Positions 41,748 through 50,939 of a stretch of DNA of 64,000 nt are shown here, in pieces. The first letter of the stretch is position 1, and each line of letters starts with the position of its first letter. The stretch spans positions 49,051 to 113,050 of the forward strand of contig CACYXD010000013.1 of the NCBI GenBank assembly GCA_902778255.1, written 5' to 3'. Source of the stretch: an uncultured Prevotellaceae bacterium (GTDB taxonomy: Bacteria > Bacteroidota > Bacteroidia > Bacteroidales > Bacteroidaceae). The notes beneath the pieces were generated by a model. That model saw only the letters and a list, made by a program, of their open reading frames with translations. It did no database searches and was not told the origin of the DNA. The position numbers were made by a program, and so were the translations under genes.

Positions 41748-41763
41748 GATGCTTTTCTTTGAG

Positions 41764-41814
41764 TGCAAAGATAAAAAGAAATTCTGAACTTCCAAAATAA
41801 TTCAATGGAAAAAG
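41764..41814 (-). repeat. 51-bp promoter-like repeat, right copy
   Basis: Same orientation and about 84% like 29465-29515 by my count. It contains TTTG and TATCTTTG (41773-41766) with 19-bp spacing on the minus strand, the promoter of the phosphoribosyltransferase gene. Confidence 0.75.
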
Positions 41815-41844
41815 AGTTTATCATATTCCGATGATTGGGGAATA

Positions 41845-42039
41845 TGGCAGTTCGCGGGGGAGGATGTGCCGGTTCGCGGGTCGCGAACGGCGTGCTCTCG
41901 ACCCGCGTACTGCCTCCTCTCATTCCGTTTGCAGCTTGTTTGCGTTGCGTTTGCAGCTTGTTTAGGTTCCCATATAGGCTACTTGAGACTCTCATATAGG
42001 CTATATCAGACTCTGAAATATGCCGAATGTATTATCTGT
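41845..42039. repeat. Structured GC-rich region and direct repeats, no gene seen
   Basis: GCGGGTCG near 41874 pairs with CGACCCGC near 41898. CGTTTGCAGCTTGTTT occurs twice, at about 41927 and 41948, and CATATAGGCTA occurs twice, at about 41973 and 41993. No reading frame here is convincing. Confidence 0.5.
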
Positions 42040-42100
42040 GGTAGGTGTTGTTCAAACACCTACCAAACACCTACCAAACACCTAACCTAACACCTACCAT
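42040..42100. repeat. ACACCTACC inverted and tandem repeats, upstream set
   Basis: Perfect 10-bp inverted repeat GGTAGGTGTT / AACACCTACC (42040-42049, 42055-42064), then three further tandem or near-tandem copies of the ACACCTACC arm to about 42100. Confidence 0.8.
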
Positions 42101-42109
42101 AAGGGGTAA

Positions 42110-42358
42110 AAATACACTTTAAAAAGACACAAGCAGTTCCTGAACGAAAGCTACCGTCTCCGTCGCAACGTGCTGAACGGGAAGGTAGAGTTTGCAACGC
42201 TGAATGCTGAGGAGACCTATCGTCCGCTGACGCAGGAGGCACTAAACAGCATCATCCTGCGTGCCAAGCGCGAGGGACTCTTTGATGCTGGTGTTACAAA
42301 GTCGGACTTTACCGACTACATCTATTCTGAGGATGTTCCGCTCGGCTCAGCTCTTTAG
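42110..42358 (+). pseudogene. Remnant of a VirE/VapE-like mobile-element gene (DUF3874-type region)
   Basis: The frame is open from 42110 without a suitable start and reads KRHKQFLNESYRLRRNVLNG, then EETYRPLTQEALNSIILRAK, then DFTDYIYSEDVPLG, stopping at 42358. This resembles the segment just before the helicase domain in VirE-type proteins of Bacteroidetes, of about 600 residues or more. Both ends are lost. It is bracketed by ACACCTACC palindromes. Confidence 0.5.
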
Positions 42359-42410
42359 CCGCATACCAGGCTTTCTACAAGGCGGTGCCCCAAAAGGCAG
42401 CTTGAGGTGT

Positions 42411-42512
42411 TATGGTAGGTGTATGGTAGGTGTTTAAGCAACACCTACCATGCGCCAAGCCCTTTATACATCGGGGTTTCAGGCCTGTCATGGTAGGTGG
42501 TTAGGTGTTTTT
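42411..42512. repeat. ACACCTACC inverted and tandem repeats, downstream set
   Basis: ATGGTAGGTGT occurs twice in tandem at 42411-42432, and the second copy forms a perfect 12-bp inverted repeat with AACACCTACCAT at about 42440-42451; a further TGGTAGGTGGTTAGGTGTT stretch lies at about 42490-42509. Confidence 0.8.
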
Positions 42513-42526
42513 GCATTATCCCTTTA

Positions 42527-43279
42527 TCAGATGTTCAGTTCCAGTTCCACGGGACAGTGGTCGGAGCCAAGGATGTCGGTATGGATTTTTGCATCCACGA
42601 TTTGCGGCTGCAGACGGTTGGAGGCAACGAAATAGTCGATACGCCACCCTGCATTCTTCTGACGGGCCTGGAAGCGGTATGACCACCAGGAATAGGTGAC
42701 CTGCTCAGGATATTTCCAGCGGAAGGTGTCGGTGAAGCCGCAGGCCAGCAGGTCGCTGAACTTCTCGCGCTCCTGATCGGTGAAGCCGGCATTCATGCGA
42801 TTGGACTTCGGATTCTTCAGGTCTATCTCTTCATGGGCCACATTGAGGTCGCCACAGAGGATGACGGGTTTCACGGCATCCAGGCGCTTCAGGTAACTGC
42901 GGAAGGCATCCTCCCACGACATACGGTATTCCAGGCGTTTCAAGCCGTCCTGCGAGTTGGGCGTATAGCAGCACACGAGGAAGAAGGCGTCCATCTCAAG
43001 GGTGATGACACGCCCCTCGTGGTCGTGCAGGTCTATGCCGATGCCATAGCTCACGTTGAGGGGCTTGTGACGGGTGAAGATAGCCGTACCACTGTAGCCT
43101 TTCTTCTCGGCCGAGTTCCAGTAGGACTCGTAGCCAGGGAACTGGAGGTCGAGCTGACCAGGCTGCATCTTCGTCTCCTGCAGGCAGAAGAAGTCGGCAT
43201 CCAGCGAACGGAAGATGTCGCTGAAGCCTTTGCCCTCGCAGGCGCGAAGGCCATTGACGTTCCAGGAAATAAATCTCAT
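42527..43279 (-). CDS. xth: Exodeoxyribonuclease III
   Basis: A 250-residue endonuclease/exonuclease/phosphatase-family protein starting MRFISWNVNGLRAC. It has the catalytic blocks LQETK (metal-binding Glu), YTPNSQDGL (Tyr), CGDLNVAHEEIDL (Asp and Asn) and LGSDHCPVELEL (Asp-His pair). It acts as AP endonuclease and 3' exonuclease in base-excision repair. It lies 1 bp after the outer-membrane protein gene. Length and motifs are complete. Confidence 0.96.
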   Translation of the reverse strand: MRFISWNVNGLRACEGKGFSDIFRSLDADFFCLQETKMQPGQLDLQFPGYESYWNSAEKKGYSGTAIFTRHKPLNVSYGIGIDLHDHEGRVITLEMDAFFLVCCYTPNSQDGLKRLEYRMSWEDAFRSYLKRLDAVKPVILCGDLNVAHEEIDLKNPKSNRMNAGFTDQEREKFSDLLACGFTDTFRWKYPEQVTYSWWSYRFQARQKNAGWRIDYFVASNRLQPQIVDAKIHTDILGSDHCPVELELNI

Positions 43280-43280
43280 A

Positions 43281-44018
43281 TTAAAAGTATATACCGAAGC
43301 TTAGTTGATTCATCTTGGGGCCATAGCCATCGCGGAAATACTTCATGGGGCAGTATTTGCAATAGAGAGCGAAGTCGCCAGGCATGTGGACCATCAGCAG
43401 ACCGTCGATGGTGACAGGACGCTGGTGGATAGAGCCTGTCTCTACCTCGTAGTCCTCGTCCTGGAAGGTATATTCGCGGGTGACGTGGGCACCAGTGTTG
43501 AAGTTGACGATACCACCCAGGGTGACACCCCAGTCCTGCTCCTTGTCAAAATAGTGGGTATAGGTGATGGGCACCTGAAGGCTGAAGGCCGTGAGCGACG
43601 TACGACGATCGGACTCGGTAGCCAGATAAGGAACGAGCGTCATCTCAGCTGTCGTAGCATCTTTCTGCCAACGGGTGGCGTTGTCCATACGATAATAGCG
43701 CCAGTTGACACCAAAGCCCATGCTCCACACGTTTTTCTTGCCATAGGGCATCCACTCGCCCTTCACGCCAAAGCCAACATCAAAGGAAGGCCACAGGTTG
43801 AAGTCATAGCCTGAGGGGGCGCCAAGCATGGTGTTGAAGCCGATGTTCAGATAGGGACTAACCTCCCATTTCTGATTCTCAGCCTTAATTGTTTTAGCAT
43901 CTACGGTCTTTGCCGTCAACGTATCCGTGTTGTCAGGAGTCACGTACTCAGCAGCATGGGCTGCCACCATAGGGCACACCATCAGGAGTGCTGCGAAAAC
44001 TATCTTTTTCATCTTCAT
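43281..44018 (-). CDS. Predicted outer-membrane beta-barrel protein
   Basis: A 245-residue exported protein with signal peptide (MKMKKIVFAALLMVCPMVAAHA) and alternating hydrophobic strands ending NQLSFGIYF, the terminal aromatic expected of an outer-membrane barrel. No specific family is recognised; it resembles small DUF3575-like or OmpW-size porins. The start at 44018 is preferred since the upstream extension is not signal-like. It lies between ribH and xth in a likely shared transcript. Confidence 0.75.
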   Translation of the reverse strand: MKMKKIVFAALLMVCPMVAAHAAEYVTPDNTDTLTAKTVDAKTIKAENQKWEVSPYLNIGFNTMLGAPSGYDFNLWPSFDVGFGVKGEWMPYGKKNVWSMGFGVNWRYYRMDNATRWQKDATTAEMTLVPYLATESDRRTSLTAFSLQVPITYTHYFDKEQDWGVTLGGIVNFNTGAHVTREYTFQDEDYEVETGSIHQRPVTIDGLLMVHMPGDFALYCKYCPMKYFRDGYGPKMNQLSFGIYF

Positions 44019-44078
44019 TCTTGTTAAAAAAAACAAGTGCAGCCATAACTGACTGCACCTTATTATAATCATATAAGT

Positions 44079-44555
44079 TTAAAACTTTGCCATCTTGATG
44101 GCCACTACGGCACACTCATCGCCCTTGTTGCCAAACTTACCGCCTGCACGATCCTTGGCCTGTTGCAGGTCGTTGGTGGTGAGCAGTCCGTAGATGACAG
44201 GAATATTGCTCGTAGCGTTCAGACGGGCAATGCCTGCGGTGACGCCCTCGCAGATATAATCGAAGTGAGGGGTCTCGCCACGAATGACGCTGCCCAACAC
44301 GATGACGGCATCATAGCCATCGTTAAGGGTCATCTGATGGGCACCATAGATAAGCTCGAACGAGCCTGGCACCGTCTTCACATGGATATTCTCGGGCAGA
44401 GCGCCATGCTTTTCCAGCGTAGTCACACATCCTTCGAGCAGGGCACCAGTGATTTCAGGATTCCACTCAGCCACCACGATACCGAAGATCATGTTCGATG
44501 CATCGGGCACGGCATTGAAGTCGTAGTCGCTCAGATTATGCAATGCTGTAGCCAT
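44079..44555 (-). CDS. ribH: 6,7-dimethyl-8-ribityllumazine synthase
   Basis: A 158-residue riboflavin-pathway enzyme with [10 protein letters not shown] (aromatic stacking), [34 protein letters not shown] (catalytic His) and [20 protein letters not shown]. It joins the ribityl-uracil and dihydroxybutanone phosphate. No FMN riboswitch was seen upstream; the TPR gene is 37 bp upstream on the same strand. Length is normal. Confidence 0.97.
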   Translation of the reverse strand: MATALHNLSDYDFNAVPDASNMIFGIVVAEWNPEITGALLEGCVTTLEKHGALPENIHVKTVPGSFELIYGAHQMTLNDGYDAVIVLGSVIRGETPHFDYICEGVTAGIARLNATSNIPVIYGLLTTNDLQQAKDRAGGKFGNKGDECAVVAIKMAKF

Positions 44556-44592
44556 GCTTATAATTCAGAATTGAGAACTTAAAATTATAAGT

Positions 44593-45273
44593 TTACTTAA
44601 CTCGCTCAATATAAGCATCGATAGTGCGAGAGGCAGGAGACTGAGGATACTTTGCCTTCACCTGCTCATAGACCTTCAGAGCCTCGTCCTTCTTGCCCAG
44701 GCTCTCGAAAATCTCGCCAGCCTTTACCAGGAACTGACCAGAGAGGGTGTTGTTGTCGGCAGCCTCGGCAGCCTTCACGAAGAGAGCGGCAGCCTCGTCA
44801 GCCTGACCCAGGTTAGCCTTGACATCGGCCAGAGCACCGAGAGCAGCGGGTGATACCATAGCATCGTCGGCAACATCGTATTTCTCGATATAGTTAGCAG
44901 CCTGCTGCATATCGCCCATGTGGGCATAGCACAGACCGACATAGAGGTTAGCCAGATTGCCTACCTTGCCGCCCTTATCGACGAAAGCCAGGAAACCAGC
45001 CTCGATGCTGTCGCCATTGAGAGCCTTGGCAAACAGGGTAGCGTCATCGGCCATCACAGCCTCGCTGAAATACTCCTGAGCCTTAGCCATCTCAGTGCTT
45101 GCCTCTGTAAAATTCTTCTCAGTGTAGCTCTTGTAGAAGAAAGCACCGCATACACATACGATGAGCGCTACGAGCACACAGATAACCACGTTCTTGTACT
45201 TGAGGAGCAAAGCCTCGTGCTTGTTCTGCTCGCCAAAAGCGGGAGCAGCATTGTTGTTTTTAATGTCTGCCAT
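44593..45273 (-). CDS. Membrane-anchored TPR protein
   Basis: A 226-residue protein with a cytoplasmic N-terminus, one membrane helix (about residues 28-47, NVVICVLVALIVCVCGAFFY) and TPR-type helical repeats outside (for example LGQADEAAALFVKAAEAADN and LGKKDEALKVYEQVKAKYP). It resembles the YfgM/ancillary translocon-partner type found in many Bacteroidetes before ribH. It is divergent from recF with promoters between. Function is likely in envelope protein handling, by analogy only. Confidence 0.8.
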   Translation of the reverse strand: MADIKNNNAAPAFGEQNKHEALLLKYKNVVICVLVALIVCVCGAFFYKSYTEKNFTEASTEMAKAQEYFSEAVMADDATLFAKALNGDSIEAGFLAFVDKGGKVGNLANLYVGLCYAHMGDMQQAANYIEKYDVADDAMVSPAALGALADVKANLGQADEAAALFVKAAEAADNNTLSGQFLVKAGEIFESLGKKDEALKVYEQVKAKYPQSPASRTIDAYIERVK

Positions 45274-45361
45274 TATTTTTTTTGTTTTTTATTATCGCCA
45301 TTAATTGCGGGCGCAAAATTACAGAAAATATTGCACATAGTAAAATTTATTGCCGACTTTT

Positions 45362-45393
45362 TTTGTTTTTAAGCCTCAAAAGCAGTAATTTTG
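45362..45393 (+). promoter_or_regulatory. Promoter of recF
   Basis: TTTG at 45362-45365, 20-bp spacer, TAATTTTG at 45386-45393. A minus-strand TAATTTTG box (45321-45314) serves the divergent TPR gene. Confidence 0.75.
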
Positions 45394-45415
45394 CAGCAAA
45401 TTTAGAAGTCCCAGG

Positions 45416-46504
45416 ATGATATTAGAGCGTCTTTCCATCATCAACTACAAGAATATTCAGGAGGCAACATTGGACTTGTCGCCTAAGATCAACTGCTTCA
45501 TTGGCCACAACGGAGCAGGCAAGACCAATGTGCTTGATGCCGTCTATTTCCTGTCGTTCTGCCACTCGGCACAGACCACGCAGGACTCGCTCGTGATACG
45601 CCACGACCAGGACTTCTTCATGCTGGAAGGGGAATATGGAGAGTTTGCCATCCACTGTGGCATGAAACGTGGGGCAAAGAAGGTGTTCCGACGCGACAAG
45701 AAGGCTTACCAAAGGCTGTCGGAGCACATCGGACTGATACCCATCGTACTTATCTCGCCTGCCGACATTCAGCTTATCGAGGGAAGCAGCGAGGAGCGCC
45801 GCCGATTGATGGACGTGGTGATATCACAGCTGGACAGGGCGTATATCGAAGCGCTGAACCGCTACAACAAGGCCTTGATGCAGCGCAACGCCATGCTGAA
45901 GATGGAAGACCGCGAGCCCGATCCGGAACTGCTGAGCCTATGGGAAGAGCAGATGGCTCGCGAGGGGGAATTTATATTTGAGAGACGACAGACATTCGTA
46001 GAACAGCTCATCCCGCTGTTTCAGCAGTTCTATGAGTCCATCTCAGGCGGACACGAACAGGTATCACTAAAATACACGTCGCATTGTCAGCGAGGCCCGC
46101 TGTTGGAGGTAATCCAGCGCGACCGCTTCAAGGATCGTGCCGTAGGCTATTCGCTGCACGGCATCCACCGCGACGACTTAGAGATCCTGCTCAACGGGCA
46201 CCCCATGCGCCGAGAGGGCAGTCAGGGTCAGCAGAAGACCTTTGTCATTGCCCTGAAACTGGCACAGTTTGAGTTTCTGAAGCGCACCAATGCCAAGACC
46301 ACTCCCCTACTCCTGCTCGACGATATCTTCGACAAGCTGGATGCACAGCGCGTGGAACAGATTATACAGTTGGTGGCCAGCGACCAGTTTGGCCAGATTT
46401 TTATTACTGACACCAATCGTGACCACACCGACCAGATCCTGTCGAAGGGCAACTTTGACTACAAGCTCTACGAGGTCAACAACGGCGAAATAATCATCAC
46501 TTGA
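45416..46504 (+). CDS. recF: DNA replication and repair protein RecF
   Basis: A 362-residue SMC-like ATPase with Walker A FIGHNGAGKTNVLD, signature HPMRREGSQGQQKTFVIAL and Walker B PLLLLDDIFDKLDAQR. It loads RecA at single-stranded gaps with RecO and RecR. The C-terminal signature is complete. It is followed 12 bp later by a DUF721 gene, a pairing often seen in bacteria. Confidence 0.96.
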   Translation: MILERLSIINYKNIQEATLDLSPKINCFIGHNGAGKTNVLDAVYFLSFCHSAQTTQDSLVIRHDQDFFMLEGEYGEFAIHCGMKRGAKKVFRRDKKAYQRLSEHIGLIPIVLISPADIQLIEGSSEERRRLMDVVISQLDRAYIEALNRYNKALMQRNAMLKMEDREPDPELLSLWEEQMAREGEFIFERRQTFVEQLIPLFQQFYESISGGHEQVSLKYTSHCQRGPLLEVIQRDRFKDRAVGYSLHGIHRDDLEILLNGHPMRREGSQGQQKTFVIALKLAQFEFLKRTNAKTTPLLLLDDIFDKLDAQRVEQIIQLVASDQFGQIFITDTNRDHTDQILSKGNFDYKLYEVNNGEIIIT

Positions 46505-46516
46505 CACCCAAAAACC

Positions 46517-46807
46517 ATGTTCAAACGCCGCGAGCAAATAGTGAAAGAACTGATATTACGCAGTTTGCGTACGCAGGGACTGGAGACACCTCTACTGCAG
46601 AAGCGCCTGATAGAGGCATGGCCCGTGGTGGCTGGCGAAGCCGTGGCTCGCTATACTACGGATGTCAAGATTTACAACCAGACACTATTTGTCAAGCTGC
46701 GCATACCCGCCCTGCGTGCCGACCTGAGTATGCGTCGCCAGGAGTTCATACAGCGCCTAAACGAATATGTCGGCGATCAGGTGATTGCCGACATACGCTT
46801 CAATTAG
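46517..46807 (+). CDS. DUF721/DciA-like small protein
   Basis: A 96-residue DUF721 protein (RREQIVKELILRSLRTQGLE, VWVPVVAGEAV-like WPVVAGEAVARYT, LRADLSMRRQEFIQRLN). In other bacteria DciA of this family helps load the replicative helicase. Here it lies directly after recF, consistent with a role in replication. Its 3' end overlaps the 3' end of the convergent S41 protease gene by 8 bp. Confidence 0.88.
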   Translation: MFKRREQIVKELILRSLRTQGLETPLLQKRLIEAWPVVAGEAVARYTTDVKIYNQTLFVKLRIPALRADLSMRRQEFIQRLNEYVGDQVIADIRFN

Positions 46808-48431
46808 TTTTCTCAGGAGCCTTGGGGAATGCCTCGCCCGCCTCAAAGAGCCGTAGAGTCTCGCGAATGGCAGGATCGTCAGTATTCAGATACTGCAGCC
46901 AAGCCTGTTCGCTGAGCATATTGTAAATCACACGACTATAGATATAGCTTTCCAAGAGGTGATACGACTTCTGTATCATCAGGTTACGGCGTTTCATGCC
47001 GTGCTTCTCGGCATACTGGGCGAACTTCTCCACCAGGTTCTGCCGCTTGAGATGTTTCAAGAGTGATGCCCCATCAGCAAACTCCTTCAGCACCGAGCGG
47101 TTCTGATCGGTATAGTCATAACCAAATTGCAGGATAAGTCCCGACATCGCGGCCTCTTTATAATAAGAGGTGTAGTCGCTGGTGTCCTCGGGCACGAAGA
47201 TATCAGGCGTGATACCACCACCGCCATAGACCACACGGCCTTTGCCTGTGTGATACTCAGGCCCCTCGTGCTTGATGCTGTCCTGCGAGAAGAACTCTCC
47301 ATGCTGATAACGGGTCAGAAGGTCTTCCTCGTAGTTCTTGTCCATACCGTTGACGTATGGCTTCTGGATGCAACGACCTGAAGGGGTGTAATAACGGGCA
47401 ATGGTGAGGCGCATCATCGATCCGTCGCCAAACTCCACAGGCTTCTGCACCAAGCCCTTACCAAACGAGCGACGGCCAATCACCGTACCACGATCGTTGT
47501 CCTGAATAGCTCCTGCCAGGATCTCGCTGGCCGAGGCAGAACCCTCGTCAATGAGGATGACCAGCGGCATCTGTTTGTAACTGCCACGTCCGTCGCTGCG
47601 ATATTCCTCACGGGGCGAACGGCGACCCTCGGTATAGACAATCAGCTTGTTTTTAGGCAGGAACTCGTTGGCAATCTGTACGGCCGACTGCAGATAGCCG
47701 CCCGTATTGCCACGCAGGTCGATGGTGAGCTGCTGGAAACCGTCCATAGCCAGTTGAGCCAATGCAACCAAGAGTTCATTATAGGTATTCTCGCCAAAGT
47801 TCTTAAGTTTCACATAGCCGGTCTTATCATCGAGCATATAGACTGCGGTGACGCTCTTCATGGGAATCTCGCCACGAGTCACGGTGACATGACGCAATGA
47901 CTTCTCGCCATAGCGAAGAATACCCAGTTTCACCTGCGTATCCTTGGGGCCTTTCAGTCGGTGCATCGCTTCTTCATTGGTCAGCGTCTTGCCCACAAAC
48001 GACGAGTCGTCAACCTCCACAATCTTATCACCAGCCAGCACGCCCGCCTGTTCTGCGGGACCCTCGCTGATGACATTCTGCACGCGCAGGGTGTCGTTGC
48101 GGATAATAAACTCAATACCCACGCCTGAAAACGAACCGCGCAGGTCGTCATTGGCGCTCTGCACGTCCTTCGCCGAAAAATAGGTGGAATGAGGATCCAG
48201 CTCTGCCAGTATCTGAGGCATGGCCTGTTCTACGAGGTCAGCCATATCTATGGTGTCAACATACTGATCGTCAATGATATAGAGCAGGTTGTTCAGTTTG
48301 TTGCTGCCCGAATTGATGATGCTCAGGCGGTTGCCAGAGAAATGGTTGGCATAGAATGTGCCGATGGCGATACCCACGACCATAGCAAAGGCCAACCAAA
48401 GGGGCGAAAATCTATTCTTGTTACTCATCAC
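46800..48431 (-). CDS. S41-family C-terminal processing protease
   Basis: A 543-residue exported or membrane-anchored protease with an uncleaved-type N-terminal membrane segment (about residues 10-30). A PDZ domain (about 95-180: GSFSGVGIEFIIRNDTLRVQ) precedes the S41 core with DLRGNTGGYL, catalytic Ser in DEGSASASEILAG and Lys in RRSFGKGLVQK. A C-terminal helical domain follows. It trims periplasmic or exported proteins. It is the last gene of a long minus-strand cluster starting at porD. Confidence 0.93.
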   Translation of the reverse strand: MMSNKNRFSPLWLAFAMVVGIAIGTFYANHFSGNRLSIINSGSNKLNNLLYIIDDQYVDTIDMADLVEQAMPQILAELDPHSTYFSAKDVQSANDDLRGSFSGVGIEFIIRNDTLRVQNVISEGPAEQAGVLAGDKIVEVDDSSFVGKTLTNEEAMHRLKGPKDTQVKLGILRYGEKSLRHVTVTRGEIPMKSVTAVYMLDDKTGYVKLKNFGENTYNELLVALAQLAMDGFQQLTIDLRGNTGGYLQSAVQIANEFLPKNKLIVYTEGRRSPREEYRSDGRGSYKQMPLVILIDEGSASASEILAGAIQDNDRGTVIGRRSFGKGLVQKPVEFGDGSMMRLTIARYYTPSGRCIQKPYVNGMDKNYEEDLLTRYQHGEFFSQDSIKHEGPEYHTGKGRVVYGGGGITPDIFVPEDTSDYTSYYKEAAMSGLILQFGYDYTDQNRSVLKEFADGASLLKHLKRQNLVEKFAQYAEKHGMKRRNLMIQKSYHLLESYIYSRVIYNMLSEQAWLQYLNTDDPAIRETLRLFEAGEAFPKAPEKTN

Positions 48432-48465
48432 ACAATGCTTTATTCTTAATGCTTAATGCATAATA

Positions 48466-48891
48466 TCACACTTCTAAGTAAACGACCTCGATGCCTGCAC
48501 GCTCCAGGAGCTCAATACCATCGGTCAGACGGTATTTCTCGCCATAGACCACACGCTTGATACCTGCCTGGATAATCAGCTTGGCACACTCGATACAGGG
48601 TGAGGCCGTGATATAGATGGTCGAGCCATCACTATTGTTATTAGAGCGTGCCAGTTTGGTGATGGCATTGGCCTCAGCATGGAGCACGTAAGGCTTAGAC
48701 ACGTTGTTCTCGTCCTCGCACACGTTCTCAAAACCCGTTGGTGTACCGTTATAGCCATCGCTAATGATCATCTTGTCCTTGACCACCAGTGCACCCACCT
48801 GACGGCGCACGCAGTATGAGTTCTCAGCCCAGATACGCGCCATACGCAGATAGCGCGAGTCCAGTTTACTTTGTTTGTCGTTTGATTCCAT
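48466..48891 (-). CDS. Deoxycytidylate deaminase family protein
   Basis: A 141-residue zinc enzyme with VLHAEANAITKL (His and catalytic Glu) and ASPCIECAKLII (two Cys zinc ligands), as in dCMP deaminases that feed dTMP synthesis. The N-terminus (YLRMARIWAENSYCVRRQVGALVVKD) matches the family. It overlaps the M3 peptidase gene by 26 bp, so translation is probably coupled. Confidence 0.93.
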   Translation of the reverse strand: MESNDKQSKLDSRYLRMARIWAENSYCVRRQVGALVVKDKMIISDGYNGTPTGFENVCEDENNVSKPYVLHAEANAITKLARSNNNSDGSTIYITASPCIECAKLIIQAGIKRVVYGEKYRLTDGIELLERAGIEVVYLEV

Positions 48892-50929
48892 TTCTCTTCA
48901 GTAATGCGTCAATAGTAGGCTCACCGCCTCTGAAATTCTTATATAGTGTCATAGGATTCTCCGTGCCACCCTTCGAGAGGATGCAGTCGCGGAAACGCTG
49001 GGCTGTCTGCTGGTCGAAGATGCCATGCTTCTTGAACACAGAGAAGGCATCGGCATCGAGTACTTCTGCCCATTTGTAGCTATAGTAGCCTGCTGCATAG
49101 CCGCCTGCCATGATATGCGAGAACTGCACGGTCATACAGGTGTCCATACGCTGCTTGCCCAGGATGGCTTTCTTCCACGCTTTCTTCTCGAATGGGATGA
49201 TATCATCAGTAAAGGCATCCTTCTTGGTGTAATAAGCCATATCGAGCAGGCCGAACGACACCTGTCGCAGACAGGCTGTGGCAGCCATGAAGTTACGGCT
49301 CTTCACAATACGTCGGATCAGTTCGTCGGGCAAGGGCTCGCCTGTCTGGTAATGGAAGGCGAAGGTGCGCAGGAAATCTTTTTCAATAGCAAAGTTCTCC
49401 ATAAACTGCGAGGGCAGTTCCACGAAGTCCCACCACACGTTAGTACCACTAAGGCTCTCGAAGCGGGTGTTGGCAAACATACCATGCAGGGAGTGTCCGA
49501 ACTCGTGAAGGAAAGTCTCCACCTCACCCAAGGTCAGCAAAGCAGGCTTCTCTTTCGTGGGCTTTGTGAAGTTCATCACCACGGAGACATGAGGACGCAC
49601 ATTCTCGCCTTTCTTATCAATAAACTGACCCTGATACTGGGTCATCCATGCCCCACCCTGTTTGCCTTTACGCGGATGGAAGTCGGCATAGAACACAGCC
49701 AGGAAAGAGCCGTCCTTATCAAAGACCTCATAGGCATTCACATCGGGATGATAGACGGGGATATCCTTGTTTTCCTTGAAGGTGATGCCATAGAGTTTGT
49801 TTGCCAGTCCGAAGACGCCTTCAATCACTTTATCCAGCTGGAAATATGGACGCAGCATCTCTGCATCGAGGTTGTATTTCTTCAGCTGCAACTTATGGGT
49901 ATAGAAGCCTGCATCCCACGGCTCAAGTTCAAAATCGACCTTTGCGGATTTCTTCAGTTCTTCTCTTTCCTCTTTTGCCGTAGGTTTATAGGCATCAATG
50001 AGGTCGTTGAGCAGTTTATAGACGCTCTTCACGTTGCCTGCCATACGATTTTTCAGCACGTAGTCGGCATAGGTCTTGAAGCCCAACAACTGGGCAATCT
50101 CGCGACGCAGGTTGATGAGTCGCTTACATATTTCCAGATTGTTGCTCTCGTTGTCATGAATACACTCGGTATTCTTCGCCATATACATCTGACGGCGCAG
50201 TTCACGCTGGGTGCTATAGGTCATAAACGGCGAGTACGAGGGGAAGTCGAGCGTAAATATCCAACCCTCTTTCTCCTGCTGACGGGCCTCCTCAGCAGCA
50301 GCGTCTATAGCCGTTGGGGGCAGTCCGTCGAGCTGTTGCTCATCGGTGATATGCAGCGTGTAGGCCTTATTCTCCTTCAACAGGTTCTGCGAAAACTGTA
50401 GCGACAGGATGCTGGCCTCTTCGGTGAGTTGGCGCAGTTTCTCCTTACGCTCCTTGTCGAGCAGGGCACCGCTGCGCACAAAACCGTCGTAGCAGTTGTC
50501 GAGCAGCATCTTTTCCTCGGGGGTCAGTTTGCGATGATGACGATGCACGTATTTGATACGCTCAAAGAGTCGCTCGTTCAGTCGCACATCATTGGCATGT
50601 TGCGTCAGGATGGGTTGCATCTTCTGTGCCAAAGCATCCATCTCGTCGTTGGTCTCAGCACTCAACAGGTTGAAGAATACTGTTGACACACGCTCCAACA
50701 GGTCGTAATAGCCTTCAGTATCGTCGTCCTTGTTGATGATGGTATTATCGAACGTGGGCTTGGCAGGGTTGTTGATGGTCTTCTCTATCTGCTCATTATC
50801 ACGACGGATGCCCTCCATGAAAGCCTCCTCATAGTCCTCCAAACGGATACGGTCGAAGGGGGCTGTATCATGAGGCGTACCATAGGGCACGAAAAAGGGA
50901 TTCACTCTCTTTTCTGTATTATTGCTCAT
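48866..50929 (-). CDS. M3-family metallopeptidase (peptidyl-dipeptidase Dcp/oligopeptidase A type)
   Basis: A 687-residue zinc peptidase with the HExxH motif in TFLHEFGHSLHGMF and the downstream third ligand Glu in the FVELPSQFMENFAIE block. There is no signal peptide, so it is probably cytoplasmic and degrades small peptides. Size and order of helical domains fit the Dcp family. It begins 10 bp after the MgtC-like gene. Confidence 0.94.
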   Translation of the reverse strand: MSNNTEKRVNPFFVPYGTPHDTAPFDRIRLEDYEEAFMEGIRRDNEQIEKTINNPAKPTFDNTIINKDDDTEGYYDLLERVSTVFFNLLSAETNDEMDALAQKMQPILTQHANDVRLNERLFERIKYVHRHHRKLTPEEKMLLDNCYDGFVRSGALLDKERKEKLRQLTEEASILSLQFSQNLLKENKAYTLHITDEQQLDGLPPTAIDAAAEEARQQEKEGWIFTLDFPSYSPFMTYSTQRELRRQMYMAKNTECIHDNESNNLEICKRLINLRREIAQLLGFKTYADYVLKNRMAGNVKSVYKLLNDLIDAYKPTAKEEREELKKSAKVDFELEPWDAGFYTHKLQLKKYNLDAEMLRPYFQLDKVIEGVFGLANKLYGITFKENKDIPVYHPDVNAYEVFDKDGSFLAVFYADFHPRKGKQGGAWMTQYQGQFIDKKGENVRPHVSVVMNFTKPTKEKPALLTLGEVETFLHEFGHSLHGMFANTRFESLSGTNVWWDFVELPSQFMENFAIEKDFLRTFAFHYQTGEPLPDELIRRIVKSRNFMAATACLRQVSFGLLDMAYYTKKDAFTDDIIPFEKKAWKKAILGKQRMDTCMTVQFSHIMAGGYAAGYYSYKWAEVLDADAFSVFKKHGIFDQQTAQRFRDCILSKGGTENPMTLYKNFRGGEPTIDALLKRNGIKRQTK

Positions 50930-50939
50930 ATCGTTTCAA

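Noticed and set aside
42040-42512. CRISPR array suggested by repeated ACACCTACC units
   Set aside because: Units are only about 10 bp, irregularly spaced and in both orientations, with no uniform spacers and no cas genes.
49025-50401. Plus-strand open frame of 458 codons opposite the M3 peptidase
   Set aside because: Shadow of a gene with an intact HExxH motif and normal length.
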